NCBI GenBank assembly: GCA_014529675.2
Contig: CP076040.1
Coordinates: 3,677,894 to 3,741,893, forward strand
Direction of reading: 5' to 3'
DNA: 64,000 bases
DNA from: Opitutia bacterium ISCC 52
Lineage (GTDB): Bacteria > Verrucomicrobiota > Verrucomicrobiia > Opitutales > UBA2995
Of this stretch, positions 17,615 through 26,679 are shown piece after piece. The notes below the pieces were generated by a model. That model was given only the letters and a program-made list of their open reading frames with translations, did not search any database and was not told the DNA's origin. The first letter of the stretch is position 1, and each line of letters opens with the position of its first letter. The position numbers and the translations under genes were made by a program.

Positions 17615-17629
17615 TTAGAATGATTCTAA
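17615..17629. promoter_or_regulatory. 7-1-7 inverted repeat resembling a Fur/PerR-family operator
   Basis: TTAGAAT-G-ATTCTAA is a perfect 7-1-7 palindrome in the 116-bp divergent gap between the metal ATPase and the DinG-type helicase. The known PerR box is TTATAAT-N-ATTATAA, so only one symmetric pair differs. Fur-family regulators (Fur, Zur, PerR) bind this architecture, and PerR is known to control P1B-4 ATPases in Firmicutes. The regulator itself is not in the window. Confidence 0.5.
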
Positions 17630-17688
17630 TCGAAGAACAGGAATTGTTTTGCATCGACACTGCCTGAACGGAAGCCTTGATCTCCAGA

Positions 17689-19749
17689 ATGATAGGTTTT
17701 CAAAACGAAATCGAAGCAGAGTCCGCCCCGGAACTGCTATTTGATTTGGTTCAAAAGACCTTCGGTGAGGATGGTTGGCTGCAAACGGAATTGGGCATGG
17801 AATACCGTCCCCAGCAAGAGACCATGGCACGAGAAGTCGTGGGTGCCTTCAACAACGATCAACCCTTACTATTTGAAGCTGGAACTGGAGTCGGCAAAAG
17901 CCTCGCTTACCTGATCCCTGCCATCTTGCTAGCAGTTCACCAAAAGCGCCAGGGGATCGTTGCTACCCATACCATCTCTCTACAGGAACAGATCAAAGAC
18001 AACGATCTGGAGATCTGTCGCACGCTCTTCAAGAAGGTGCCGGAACTTGCTGTTTATGCTGAATTCAAAGTCGCATTCCTGATAGGCAAAGGAAACTACC
18101 TTTGCAGCACTCGCTTAGATCAAGCCATTGCGCAGAAGACGGAACTCATTCCTTCCGACGAGCAGACTGAGTTGGAACGCATCGTCAAGTGGTCCATGGA
18201 AACCCAAGTAGGCATTCGCCAGGAACTGATGCCTCCACCCTCCTTTGACGTCTGGGAGTGGGTGAATGCAGACTCATCGGCCTGCAGCAAAAAGCACTGC
18301 GATCCGAAAACCTGTCATTACCAAAAAGCACGTGCCCGCATACGGGACGCTCATCTGCTCATCGTAAACCATAGTCTGCTTTTTTCTCTACTTGGTTCGG
18401 GCAAACCAGAACCCAAAGGCCGCGGTATTCTCTACCCTGAAGACTTTGTGGTTCTGGACGAAGCGCACACCGTTCCGGCGGTTGCGACTGAACACTACGG
18501 CATGGGGCTCAGCTCCTACGGAGTGAATCGCCTGCTTTCATTTCTCTACAATCCCAAACGCAGAAAAGGCCTCCTTAAAAGACACGGCACCAAAGGTGAT
18601 TGCGACCTGGTCATTCGCGTGCGCAACGAGGCCGATCATTTTTTCAGACAAGTCGGAGATCTATTCCTGGAAAAGAGGCAGATCGCCCGCATTTACAAAC
18701 CAGATTGGCTGGATCCTTCTCTACTACCTCAACTACGCGGACTGATTGTACGCATCAAAGAGATCGCTATTCACTTAGATGATGGGCCGGAGAAATTAGT
18801 CGTGGAAGATCATCGTGACCGGTTATCGGATCTCCACAACGGCATCAAACAGTTCATAGCACAATCGTTAGAAGATCAGGTCTACTGGGTCGAACGAGGA
18901 GGACGAGGAGGCAAAATCATCTATCTTAGAAGTGCGCCCATCGATGTCTCCGAGTATTTAAAGCAAAGTCTGTTCATGCAGGAAACCGGGATTCTGCTCA
19001 CCAGTGCTACTTTGGCTACGGGTGAGTCTATGGGAAATTTTCAGAAACAGGTCGGAGCTGAGAAGGAACTGGCGTTTCAAGTCACCTCACCATTCGACTA
19101 TCAACGCAACGTCCAGATTTTCATTTCCGAAGACGCGCCAGCACCCAACGCCAAGGACGGACGTCAGGACCTTGACTACATGGAGAACATGATCCTCTTC
19201 AGCGTCGAGCAAATGGAGGGTGGCACCTTGGTTCTCTTTACCAACTACTACGATCTAAATCAAATTGCCCGCCGCATTGAGCCCGAGCTGGAGAATCTCG
19301 GACGTCCTATGTTTCAGCAAGGACGTGATTATTCACGATCCGAACTCACTCGGGAATTTGCCAAGGCCGGCAATGGAGTTCTTCTCGGCACAGAAAGCTT
19401 CTGGGCCGGAGTCGATGTTCCCGGTCCTTCGCTATCACAGGTCATCATCACTCGACTGCCTTTCGAGAATCCTTCGCACCCGGTTGCCGAAGCCAAAAGC
19501 GACTGGATAAAAGAACAAGGCAAAAGCCCATTCATCGAGCTGACCCTACCCGATGCATTAATCAAATTCAGACAAGGCATGGGCCGCCTCATTCGGAAGA
19601 AAGATGACAAGGGCATCATCACTATCCTGGACTCACGGATTTTCACCAAGCGATATGGCATCCAATTTTTGAATACATTACCAAAAAGAGACTATCACAA
19701 ATTCAGCCTCTCTGATCGAGACTGGGTTTTTGAACACGCCCACTACTAG
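17689..19749 (+). CDS. dinG: DinG/XPD-type ATP-dependent DNA helicase
   Basis: 686 residues from the ATG at 17689 (a TTG at 17677 is less likely). Superfamily 2 motifs: 'EYRPQQETMAREV' (Q-like), Walker A 'FEAGTGVGKSLAY', 'VATHTISLQEQ', Walker B 'VVLDEAHTV', 'LTSATLATGES', 'FTNYYDLNQIA', and motif VI 'QGMGRLIRKKDD'. Between Walker A and B four cysteines (one in 'NYLCSTRL', three in 'ACSKKHCDPKTCHY') match the XPD-like 4Fe-4S cluster. Such enzymes unwind DNA 5' to 3', resolving R-loops and forked structures. It is divergent from the metal ATPase and followed by a terminator 180 bp downstream. Confidence 0.85.
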   Translation: MIGFQNEIEAESAPELLFDLVQKTFGEDGWLQTELGMEYRPQQETMAREVVGAFNNDQPLLFEAGTGVGKSLAYLIPAILLAVHQKRQGIVATHTISLQEQIKDNDLEICRTLFKKVPELAVYAEFKVAFLIGKGNYLCSTRLDQAIAQKTELIPSDEQTELERIVKWSMETQVGIRQELMPPPSFDVWEWVNADSSACSKKHCDPKTCHYQKARARIRDAHLLIVNHSLLFSLLGSGKPEPKGRGILYPEDFVVLDEAHTVPAVATEHYGMGLSSYGVNRLLSFLYNPKRRKGLLKRHGTKGDCDLVIRVRNEADHFFRQVGDLFLEKRQIARIYKPDWLDPSLLPQLRGLIVRIKEIAIHLDDGPEKLVVEDHRDRLSDLHNGIKQFIAQSLEDQVYWVERGGRGGKIIYLRSAPIDVSEYLKQSLFMQETGILLTSATLATGESMGNFQKQVGAEKELAFQVTSPFDYQRNVQIFISEDAPAPNAKDGRQDLDYMENMILFSVEQMEGGTLVLFTNYYDLNQIARRIEPELENLGRPMFQQGRDYSRSELTREFAKAGNGVLLGTESFWAGVDVPGPSLSQVIITRLPFENPSHPVAEAKSDWIKEQGKSPFIELTLPDALIKFRQGMGRLIRKKDDKGIITILDSRIFTKRYGIQFLNTLPKRDYHKFSLSDRDWVFEHAHY

Positions 19750-19926
19750 CCCAAACATTTGAATCGCCTTCAAATACGCACCTAATGAAATTTAAAATGG
19801 CATCCATTGTGAACATTATTCTTCAAAATCAAATTCGAAAACATAGCGGACTTATAAATTCGCGCATTAGAAGGCTAAAATCGACATGTGCGAATAGCTG
19901 TGTTCCAGCCTACAATTTGCTCAGTC

Positions 19927-19948
19927 GCGTAGATGCCTACGCTTTTTT
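19927..19948 (+). terminator. Rho-independent terminator
   Basis: GCGTAG (19927-19932) and CTACGC (19937-19942) form a perfect 6-bp stem around a 4-base loop, followed by six T (19943-19948). It lies 178 bp after the helicase stop codon; nothing coding was recognised between them. Confidence 0.75.
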
Positions 19949-20011
19949 GTCAAATTGCAAGCTGCGCCTTGCTTTCCATCACATCTCGATTTTTGAAATG
20001 CTTAGGAACCC

Positions 20012-20554
20012 ATGAATAGCGATCCACGCCTAGAACAACTGCACGCCTCCGTTGCGACGACTCCCTACTCTGCGCAAGTTACTTCTCTTTGCATACGTAA
20101 GGATGACGGTATCCGGCAGCACCCGGACAAGATCGACATAGATATTGAGAAAGGAGTCATTGGCGATCGCTGGGTTTGGAGAACCTGGAAACACTTACCT
20201 AATGGAGACTCGGATCCTCGGGTACAAATCGCGGTTTGTAACAGCCGTATCATCGAATTGCTGCAGAAAGAGAAAAACAACCCTTACCATCCTGGTGACA
20301 ACATCATGGTAGACCGCGAATTAGGAGCCGACGAATTTCCTGTGGGTGGACGCTTTAAGGTGGGAGAAGTCACCTTGGAAGTCACCGATGTTTACAACGA
20401 TGCCTGCGCCAAATTTGCCGGCGAATTTGGCAAGGACGTCCTCAAGTGGATTAATGTCTCTGACTACCATGACCTGAATCTCCGCGGTATCTATTGCCGC
20501 GTCATAGAGGGTGGATGCGTCCGCCTGGGAGATAAACTGGAATTGAAAATGTAG
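20012..20554 (+). CDS. MOSC-domain protein
   Basis: 180 residues. The MOSC (molybdenum cofactor sulfurase C-terminal) pattern is visible: 'GVIGDRW' near residue 50, 'QIAVCNSRII', 'YHPGDNIMVD', 'GGRFKVGEVTLEVTD' and the conserved cysteine in 'NDACAKF'. MOSC proteins move sulfur or handle molybdenum-cofactor-dependent reduction of N-hydroxylated compounds. The protein stands alone and carries no partner domain. Its stop codon lies inside a REP-like sequence that begins the RAYT element (20551-20576), so the last residues may have been altered by that insertion. Confidence 0.8.
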   Translation: MNSDPRLEQLHASVATTPYSAQVTSLCIRKDDGIRQHPDKIDIDIEKGVIGDRWVWRTWKHLPNGDSDPRVQIAVCNSRIIELLQKEKNNPYHPGDNIMVDRELGADEFPVGGRFKVGEVTLEVTDVYNDACAKFAGEFGKDVLKWINVSDYHDLNLRGIYCRVIEGGCVRLGDKLELKM

Positions 20555-20576
20555 GAAGGTAGCTTGCTGCCGATTC
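20551..20576. repeat. REP-like terminal repeat, left end of RAYT element
   Basis: The sequence GTAGGAAGGTAGCTTGCTGC... (20551-20576) is the inverse counterpart of 21116-21141, agreeing at about 21 of 26 positions. It has the form of REP sequences (GTAGGAG, then GAGCTTGCTC-type hairpin, then GATTC). It overlaps the MOSC stop codon. Confidence 0.6.
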
Positions 20577-20583
20577 AGCGTCC

Positions 20584-21060
20584 TCATCCCATCGGATGCT
20601 CCTTCAACCAAGACGGATACTCTACATCCTTGGTCACCATGCTTTTGAACCATAACCACTCCTCATTTCTACAACGAAAATTCAGCCCAGAAGGACTTGG
20701 ATTCTTCCACATATACATTAAGATGGGAAACAGATCCTCATCATTGCGAAATTTGTGATCAAAGGATGTCGGCTGCCAAACAGGTCCTTTCCGATTCAAG
20801 GCGTGATTAATCGCAATAGCAGATCGACTTTTTAGAATCTGGATTGCCTTGGTTAAAGAACTACCGTGGAGTTTGATAATAATATGAATGTGATCTGAAA
20901 TAACCACTGACGCAACTAAGTCGAAAATCTCCTTACATATCATCAAAGCATTAAAAACGTCCGTGGGAACACCGGGCTCTGTCAGTATCTTTTGCCTATT
21001 CGTAGTACATACGGTGAGAAAGTAGCTTGCCCCTTCTTGCGAGAATCGACCTTTTCGCAA
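20584..21060 (-). CDS. REP-associated tyrosine transposase (RAYT, IS200/IS605 Y1-HUH family)
   Basis: 158 residues, typical of RAYTs. It opens with 'RKGRFSQEGASYFLTVCTTNRQ', has the HUH metal motif in 'VVISDHIHIIIKLHG', 'SLTKAIQILKSRSAIAIN', 'GPVWQPTSFDHKFRNDEDL', and the catalytic tyrosine in 'LMYMWKNPSPSGL'. The usual 'YirqNP' is replaced by 'YMWKNP'. It cuts and rejoins single-stranded DNA at REP hairpins. REP-like sequences flank the gene as an imperfect inverted pair, which is the classical RAYT arrangement. Nothing in the frame is broken, so it may be active. Confidence 0.82.
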   Translation of the reverse strand: MRKGRFSQEGASYFLTVCTTNRQKILTEPGVPTDVFNALMICKEIFDLVASVVISDHIHIIIKLHGSSLTKAIQILKSRSAIAINHALNRKGPVWQPTSFDHKFRNDEDLFPILMYMWKNPSPSGLNFRCRNEEWLWFKSMVTKDVEYPSWLKEHPMG

Positions 21061-21114
21061 AGCCTAGTAACCGGGACTCTTGCGCTCTTCCATTTGTCTA
21101 GACTCTGACACAAT

Positions 21115-21141
21115 GGAATCGGGAGCAAGCTCCTCTCCTAC
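21115..21141. repeat. REP-like terminal repeat, right end of RAYT element
   Basis: The sequence begins GGAATCGGGAGCAAGCTCCT and ends CTCCTAC. GGAGC-AA-GCTCC (21122-21133 region) forms a tight hairpin. It is the inverse of the repeat at 20551-20576. The 90 bp from here to the xerC stop hold only a short TTCGG/CCGAA dyad and no gene. Confidence 0.6.
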
Positions 21142-21233
21142 ATCATTAATGCATATTTTAATTTAGTAATGCAGATTATTACCGATTCGTCGGCCTAGGA
21201 AAGCTTCGGGAACGAAAGTCCGAAACTCCAAGC

Positions 21234-22160
21234 TCAGGCTCTAGGATGTGCTTTACTATGCGCTTCTTTTAACCGCCCCAGAGTCACATGGGTATAGACC
21301 TGAGTAGTGGAAAGGCTGGCGTGTCCCAACAAATCCTGAACAAGCCGCAAGTCTGCGCCGTGGTTGAGCAAATGCGTGGCAAACGAATGACGAATCTTAT
21401 GAGGTGTGAGATCTAGTGGCAGATCGGCCAGTGCCAGGTATTTCTTAATCAACAATTGCACCTGCCTGACACGGATACGCTGCTTTCGATTCCCCAGAAC
21501 CACGGGATCTTTAAAGCCACAGTGCTCTGAGAACTTCTGACGAAACTTATTGAGCACCAACATCGCGATTTTCCCCAATGGACAAAGACGCTCTTTGTTT
21601 CCCTTCCCTCGAATCTTGGCAACGCCTCGACGAAAATCGACATCCCCATAATTCAGTCCCGCCAATTCACTGACCCGAAGACCGGCTCCATAAAGCAATT
21701 CAAGTACCAGACGATCTCTCCAAGCCAACCACGGTCCCAAGCTCTCATTGTCTAATAATCTCATAGGACCCGACAAAAGCTCACTCATTTGCTTCTCGGT
21801 GAGAAACTTGGGTAGAGGTTTATCCAACTTGGGCAAAGCGATCCCAGTAAAGGGATTCTTTTGAATCGACTTTCGTGTTTGGAGATAGCGGGAGTATGTT
21901 TTGAGAGCAGAAAAATGGTTATGAATCGTTCGCCGTGAATGCGTTCCCTGACGCTGTATGAGAAAGCGTTTCAACAGGGTGGGTGATAAGTTTTCCCACA
22001 CTCCATCCCAACGGGTGTTTTGCTTCATCCATTGCGAGAAGTCACGAATAGCCTGGCTATAGTTTCTTACAGTATAGGCTGAAAGGCGTCGTTCTTTTTC
22101 AAGGTGCGACAAAAAAGCATCCAAATGCGGAAGGACCACTGCTTCGCTTTCCTCAGTCAT
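21234..22160 (-). CDS. xerC: Tyrosine recombinase XerC/XerD
   Basis: 308 residues. The N-terminal SAM-like core-binding domain (about 10-95) has 'FLSHLEKERRLSAYTVRNYSQ'. The catalytic domain shows Arg in 'GAGLRVSEL', Lys in 'IRGKGNKER', 'HKIRHSFATHLL', His in 'LLGHASLSTTQ' and the nucleophile Tyr in 'QVYTHV'. It should resolve chromosome dimers at dif with a second Xer protein. XerC versus XerD cannot be decided here. It overlaps the upstream metallopeptidase gene by 4 bp (ATGA), so they are co-translated. I looked for dif nearby and did not see a convincing site. Confidence 0.85.
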   Translation of the reverse strand: MTEESEAVVLPHLDAFLSHLEKERRLSAYTVRNYSQAIRDFSQWMKQNTRWDGVWENLSPTLLKRFLIQRQGTHSRRTIHNHFSALKTYSRYLQTRKSIQKNPFTGIALPKLDKPLPKFLTEKQMSELLSGPMRLLDNESLGPWLAWRDRLVLELLYGAGLRVSELAGLNYGDVDFRRGVAKIRGKGNKERLCPLGKIAMLVLNKFRQKFSEHCGFKDPVVLGNRKQRIRVRQVQLLIKKYLALADLPLDLTPHKIRHSFATHLLNHGADLRLVQDLLGHASLSTTQVYTHVTLGRLKEAHSKAHPRA

Positions 22161-22930
22161 GCGGTTTGCCCCAAGGAGATGATCGAGCGACCGACCTCAT
22201 TCAAACGTCGGTCATGCTGCTTGCTACGGGAGTCGTAAGTATTCAGAAGTCCCCAAAACTTTTGGGAGTGATTCATTTCTTTGAGGTGAGCCAACTCATG
22301 TAGGATCACGTAGTCTTGCATACCTACTGAAAGAAGAATCAAACGCCAATTGAGAGAAATACTTCGTGAAGATGAACAGGATCCCCACCGGCTTGACTGA
22401 TCTCTAACCGTTACGCGACTCGGGGGTTTGATCGATTTTTGTTCGCACAAGAAGAAAAGCCGTTCGCTCAGTTGTTTCTTTGCCAGTTCCTTGAGCGCCT
22501 CACGAATGCGCGCCTCATTAATGGCATAGGGATCATAGCGCAGAGTGACTTGGCCAAGATCGTAATTGTATTCACAAAATGGGCACAGATTGGTAAAACC
22601 AAATACGACGTTGCATTTCTTTCCATCCAGAGTGAGCACTGGCTTGTCTCGAAGATACTCCAAGATCGACTTGGGCTTGGGAGTCTTTGCCATTTGCTGA
22701 AGCAACCAATCTCCACATTGATCCAGAAACTCAAGGGCAGCCTTGATCGTCGCTCGCATGGGAATCGTGAGAAGCGCCTGATTTTGCTTATCCAAACTGA
22801 TGTAGATTCTACGCGACCTCCCGGAGCGACGAATCAAATACGGAATCATGACCGGCCCCTCAGCCGTCTGAACCGTATGGAAGCGTGTTTCAGTCTCTTT
22901 CTTCAATGGTATCGACAATCTGGTTAGCAT
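22157..22930 (-). CDS. YgjP-like (DUF45) zinc metallopeptidase
   Basis: About 257 residues from the ATG at 22930; an upstream ATG at 23017 would place 128 bp inside mazG and adds no homologous sequence. Family marks are 'IPYLIRRSGRSRRIYISL', 'DQSSRWGSCSSSRSISLNWRL' and the zinc motif 'VILHELAHLKEMNHSQKFW'. These are the traits of DUF45/YgjP proteins, related to SprT and Wss1-like proteases. It overlaps mazG by 41 bp at its start and xerC by 4 bp at its end, so mazG-ygjP-xerC is a compact operon. The natural substrate is unknown. Confidence 0.8.
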   Translation of the reverse strand: MLTRLSIPLKKETETRFHTVQTAEGPVMIPYLIRRSGRSRRIYISLDKQNQALLTIPMRATIKAALEFLDQCGDWLLQQMAKTPKPKSILEYLRDKPVLTLDGKKCNVVFGFTNLCPFCEYNYDLGQVTLRYDPYAINEARIREALKELAKKQLSERLFFLCEQKSIKPPSRVTVRDQSSRWGSCSSSRSISLNWRLILLSVGMQDYVILHELAHLKEMNHSQKFWGLLNTYDSRSKQHDRRLNEVGRSIISLGQTA

Positions 22931-23612
22931 ACCTTCGCAAGGCTGACTCGGGATCGATGCCAGCAACCCGGCATGCTGCTGCCAACTCAAACAGCTGCTT
23001 TCCTGCAGAGGCTTCACTTAAATCTTTGGCGGACTCATCAATAGACTCCGTGTCTGCGAGGGTGCCTGGATCGAGCTCTTTCTTTTGAATCTGTTTATAA
23101 ACATCACGGGCGCGAAGCAGTGACGGCAATTGAGGAGGTAGGTGCTTAAAGACCTTTCCTTCAGGTTGTTTCCCGTTTTTCTTCTCCGTCGCTTTGATCT
23201 CGTCCCACTTCTTAAGAACTGCAGCTGAGTCTTTCAGATCTAAATCCTTGGGACCAAACACATGCGGATGACGCCGGATCAATTTTTCATTCACCTCATC
23301 ACAGACCGCATCGAAATCGAACACTTCGTTCTCACTGGCAATCTGAGCGTGCATGATCACTTGCAAAAGGACGTCGCCCAATTCTTCACGCATGTGCTCC
23401 ATGTCAAGTGAGTCGAGCGTTTCAAGCAGTTCACAGCATTCGTCAATCAGGCAAACAGCCAAGGATTGGTGGGTCTGCTCAATATCCCAAGGGCAGCCAT
23501 CTGGGGCGCGCAAGGCGGCTACCGTTTCACGCAAAGCGTCGATAGAGCTCACAATTGTATTTTTTGGTTGGATAGGTTGGATTATTCGGTTCTTGGTTAT
23601 AACAGATTGCAT
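22890..23612 (-). CDS. mazG: Nucleoside triphosphate pyrophosphohydrolase MazG
   Basis: 240 residues, slightly shorter than the usual 260. The N-terminal MazG domain has 'LRAPDGCPWDIEQTHQSLAVCLIDECCELLE' in outline, with the EExxE...ExxD metal-binding pattern spread over 'DECCELLE' and 'EELGDVLLQ', followed by 'RRHPHVFG'. The C-terminal domain is present but short ('KQLFELAAACRVAGIDPESALRRYANQ'). It hydrolyses NTPs and dNTPs to the monophosphate and pyrophosphate, cleaning the nucleotide pool. The start lies 26 bp from that of the divergent trpC, so the two promoters must overlap. Confidence 0.88.
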   Translation of the reverse strand: MQSVITKNRIIQPIQPKNTIVSSIDALRETVAALRAPDGCPWDIEQTHQSLAVCLIDECCELLETLDSLDMEHMREELGDVLLQVIMHAQIASENEVFDFDAVCDEVNEKLIRRHPHVFGPKDLDLKDSAAVLKKWDEIKATEKKNGKQPEGKVFKHLPPQLPSLLRARDVYKQIQKKELDPGTLADTESIDESAKDLSEASAGKQLFELAAACRVAGIDPESALRRYANQIVDTIEERD

Positions 23613-23638
23613 TACAAATAAAGAACGGAATCCGAAAA

Positions 23639-24427
23639 ATGGACAAACTGACTGAGATCATGGCCTTCAAGCGGCAGGAAATTGCCGACCGCGTAAGGGA
23701 TGTACCTGAGAGCGAACTGAACGGTTTGATAGATGCCAACCGTCCATCTCTGTTCACCGCCCTTAAAGGTCATGACAAGGTATCTGTCATCGCGGAGATC
23801 AAACGGAAATCACCATCTGCAGGGAACATCGCCGCAGGAGCCTCTGCACTGACTCAAGCCACGAATTACGTTGAAGCTAGTACGGACGCAATTTCCGTGC
23901 TCACTGACACTGAGTTCTTCTCAGGCACCCTTCATGACCTTGAAGATGCGACTGGCTATATCAAAGAGAAACAGGCCGGAATACCCTGTCTTCGAAAAGA
24001 TTTTTTCGTTCACCCAATTCAGGTGGTAGAAGCAGCACAAGCTGGAGCCAGTGCCATTCTTATCATTGTCAGAGCTCTAAAAGATGAAGAGATCTCCACA
24101 CTCTACCAGAGTGCCAATCTGGCGGGTCTCGATTCCATTTTTGAAATTCATAATGAAGAGGATCTTGAGCGCGCCGTAGGAGCCGAAGCGAAAATCATTG
24201 GCGTCAACAATCGCAACCTTGCCACCTTCACAACTGATCTAGCACTCTCCGAAACTCTCATACCACAGATCCCTGATGCCTGCGCAAGCATAGCTGAGTC
24301 TGGTATTTTCACGATCGAAGATGTTGCCCGTGTAAAAGCGGCGGGAGCTCAAGCGGTGCTAATTGGACAAGCCCTGATGGAGCATGCCGACCCCGGAGCC
24401 TTCATCCGGCAGATCCACGAGCTATAA
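23639..24427 (+). CDS. trpC: Indole-3-glycerol phosphate synthase
   Basis: 262 residues, the normal length. The TIM-barrel marks 'VIAEIKRKSPSAGNI', 'ISVLTDTEFFSG', 'PCLRKDFFVHPIQV', 'GVNNRNLATF' and 'IAESGI' are intact; the catalytic Lys and Glu of the first and third are visible. It forms indole-3-glycerol phosphate from carboxyphenylaminodeoxyribulose phosphate in tryptophan synthesis. It is detached from other trp genes and is followed 12 bp later by rsmA. No leader peptide with tryptophan codons was seen in the 26-bp gap upstream. Confidence 0.93.
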   Translation: MDKLTEIMAFKRQEIADRVRDVPESELNGLIDANRPSLFTALKGHDKVSVIAEIKRKSPSAGNIAAGASALTQATNYVEASTDAISVLTDTEFFSGTLHDLEDATGYIKEKQAGIPCLRKDFFVHPIQVVEAAQAGASAILIIVRALKDEEISTLYQSANLAGLDSIFEIHNEEDLERAVGAEAKIIGVNNRNLATFTTDLALSETLIPQIPDACASIAESGIFTIEDVARVKAAGAQAVLIGQALMEHADPGAFIRQIHEL

Positions 24428-24439
24428 CACTGCGGGCGC

Positions 24440-25273
24440 ATGTCGACCTACCCGACTCTCACCGTCGTCAAAGAGATCCTGCAAACACAGGGACTGGCAC
24501 CGCGCAAACGACTTGGGCAGAACTTTCTCGTCGATGCCAATATCGCCCGTAAATCTCTCGAGCTAGCCAAAGTCAGTGAAGGAGATACGATTGTAGAGAT
24601 TGGACCAGGACTCGGAGCACTGACGCAATTGCTACTCGAAGCAGGTTCTCAGGTCTTCGCTATAGAAAAGGACTTTGGGTTGCACCGATTCATAGATGAA
24701 TCCATTGCCCCACGATTTCCAGAACAACTCAAATTGATGCAGGGAGATGCAATGGACCATCCACTGGCATCCTTAACTGACGCTCCCGCCCAAACCAAAA
24801 TTGTGGCCAACCTACCCTATGCCATCTCGACTCCATGGTTGGATTCGGTATTGGCGGGCCCGTTGCCGGAACGCATGGTCCTGATGCTACAGAAAGAAGC
24901 GGCGGATAGGTTTGTTGCCAATTCAGGGTCGGGGAACTTTGGCCCCATTTCTCTGTTCTTGAAGAGTGCCTACGAAGTGCACGAGATCCACAAGGTCGGT
25001 GCCCAATGCTTTTATCCGCTTCCAGATGTGGGATCTGCTCTGTTAAGCCTGAGGCGCTTGGAAAATCCCCTGGTATTTAAAAAGGAAATCAAAGAAGGGA
25101 TCCGGCAGATCTTTCGTCAGCGCAGAAAACAAATCAGCTCCATCGTTGCCAAAGCTCCGCTCCCTGATTCCTTTCAGGCTTGGTTGAAGGCCATGATCGA
25201 AAGCGGGCTCGCTCCCGAAACAAGACCCGAAGCGATTACCGAAACTCAATGGAAAGCATTGGCTGCTTGTTAA
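24440..25273 (+). CDS. rsmA: 16S rRNA dimethyladenosine transferase
   Basis: 277 residues. It opens with '[18 protein letters not shown]', has the SAM motif I '[15 protein letters not shown]', 'GDAMDH' and the catalytic '[13 protein letters not shown]' (NLPY). It adds two methyl groups to each of two adjacent adenines in the loop of helix 45 of 16S rRNA. The C-terminus shares its last 4 bp with the convergent ugd gene. It is 12 bp after trpC, so they are likely on one transcript. Confidence 0.93.
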   Translation: MSTYPTLTVVKEILQTQGLAPRKRLGQNFLVDANIARKSLELAKVSEGDTIVEIGPGLGALTQLLLEAGSQVFAIEKDFGLHRFIDESIAPRFPEQLKLMQGDAMDHPLASLTDAPAQTKIVANLPYAISTPWLDSVLAGPLPERMVLMLQKEAADRFVANSGSGNFGPISLFLKSAYEVHEIHKVGAQCFYPLPDVGSALLSLRRLENPLVFKKEIKEGIRQIFRQRRKQISSIVAKAPLPDSFQAWLKAMIESGLAPETRPEAITETQWKALAAC

Positions 25274-26649
25274 GCAGACGGTTTTCCGATACCATAGGTT
25301 TTAAAACCAATCTTTTCCAAGGCGGCACGATCCAGGATATTTCGACCGTCGAAGATACAGGCCGGTTTCTCCATCGCATCATAAACGCGCTGGTAATCCA
25401 GATCCTTGAACATATCCCACTCAGTCAAGATCGCTACAGCATGCGCTCCTTCACAAGCGGCATAGGCGTCCTCAGCAATTTCGACATTGCGATTGGGAAT
25501 TCCATTCTCATCGACTTCAGATTCACTTAGATCGAGGAAAATATTATCCCGAGTCACTTGTGGATCGTAGATAGAAACCGTGGCATTCTCAGCGATCAGA
25601 TCCTGACAGACGTATATCGATGAAGACTCGCGGGTATCATTGGTATCTTTCTTAAACGCGAAACCGAGGATGGCGATCTTCTTGCCATTTACGGTGTTGA
25701 AAAGCGAGTGCACGATTTTACCTGAAAAACGCTTTTTCTGATAATCGTTCATCTCAACGACCTTACACCAGTAATCGGCGACCTCTTGCAGACCGAAGTG
25801 TTCGCAAAGATACACCAGGTTCAGAATGTCTTTCTGGAAACAAGATCCACCGAAACCAACAGAAGCCTTTAAAAACTTCGGCCCGATACGGCTGTCTGTT
25901 CCAATCGCTCTGGCAACTTCATCCACATCCGCACCTGTTTCTTCACAGAGTGCACTCATTGCATTGATAGAAGAAATACGCTGGGCTAGAAATGCATTCG
26001 CGGTAAGCTTGGAAAGTTCAGAAGACCAGAGATTCGTCGCCAAAATTCTTTCCCTGGGAATCCAGTTTGCATAGACACTGGTAAGCGTCTCGATCGCTTC
26101 CAGTCCTTCCGGAGTTTGGTCGCCACCAATTAAAACGCGATCGGCGTTGTGCAAATCTTCAATGGCTGTTCCCTCAGCAAGGAACTCTGGATTAGAAAGT
26201 ACTTGGAACTGAGCACTGTCGCTTTCATCCAAAATCTGTTTCAACGCGTCCGCTGTTCTTACCGGAATCGTAGATTTCTCAACTACGATCTTAGGCCCCT
26301 TTGCCATCTTGGCGATATCGCGGGCACATTTTTCTATGTAAACGAGGTCGGCTGCGCGTCCGGCGCCAATACCATATTTTTTGGTAGGCGTTCCGACAGC
26401 CACGACAATGATGTCAGCTTCGGCTATAGCCGTTTCTCGGTCGGTGGAAAAGAATAGGTTCTTTCCTCGCTGCTGTTCGACCACTTCGGCCAAACCCGGC
26501 TCAAAAACGGGAAGGTTTCCATTATTCCATGCATCAATTTTAGATGCATCAACATCCACAACTGTGACGTTTATGTGAGGGCATTTTTCTGCAATGACAG
26601 CCATGGTAGGTCCCCCTACATAGCCAGCACCGATACAACAGATTTTCAT
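25270..26649 (-). CDS. ugd: UDP-glucose 6-dehydrogenase
   Basis: 459 residues, longer than many bacterial Ugd (about 400) and nearer the animal/plant type. It shows NAD-binding '[17 protein letters not shown]', 'VAVGTPTKK', '[10 protein letters not shown]', '[11 protein letters not shown]', '[14 protein letters not shown]' and the catalytic cysteine in '[10 protein letters not shown]'. It oxidises UDP-glucose to UDP-glucuronate, feeding surface polysaccharide or glycolipid synthesis, including the glycosyltransferases at 53-62 kb; that link is inference. It converges with rsmA. Confidence 0.9.
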   Translation of the reverse strand: MKICCIGAGYVGGPTMAVIAEKCPHINVTVVDVDASKIDAWNNGNLPVFEPGLAEVVEQQRGKNLFFSTDRETAIAEADIIVVAVGTPTKKYGIGAGRAADLVYIEKCARDIAKMAKGPKIVVEKSTIPVRTADALKQILDESDSAQFQVLSNPEFLAEGTAIEDLHNADRVLIGGDQTPEGLEAIETLTSVYANWIPRERILATNLWSSELSKLTANAFLAQRISSINAMSALCEETGADVDEVARAIGTDSRIGPKFLKASVGFGGSCFQKDILNLVYLCEHFGLQEVADYWCKVVEMNDYQKKRFSGKIVHSLFNTVNGKKIAILGFAFKKDTNDTRESSSIYVCQDLIAENATVSIYDPQVTRDNIFLDLSESEVDENGIPNRNVEIAEDAYAACEGAHAVAILTEWDMFKDLDYQRVYDAMEKPACIFDGRNILDRAALEKIGFKTYGIGKPSA

Positions 26650-26679
26650 AACTTGGATAAGATAAGATTTGTGTAGAAA

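Noticed and set aside
19785-20015. 76-codon open frame between dinG and the MOSC gene
   Set aside because: It overlaps a clear terminator, has mixed composition and ends across the MOSC start; no domain is seen.
21142-21233. A dif site next to xerC
   Set aside because: AT-rich sequence is present but no 11-6-11 arrangement resembling dif could be made out.
22439-22927. 162-codon plus-strand open frame over the metallopeptidase gene
   Set aside because: It lies wholly opposite a conserved gene with zinc motif and has no recognisable domain.
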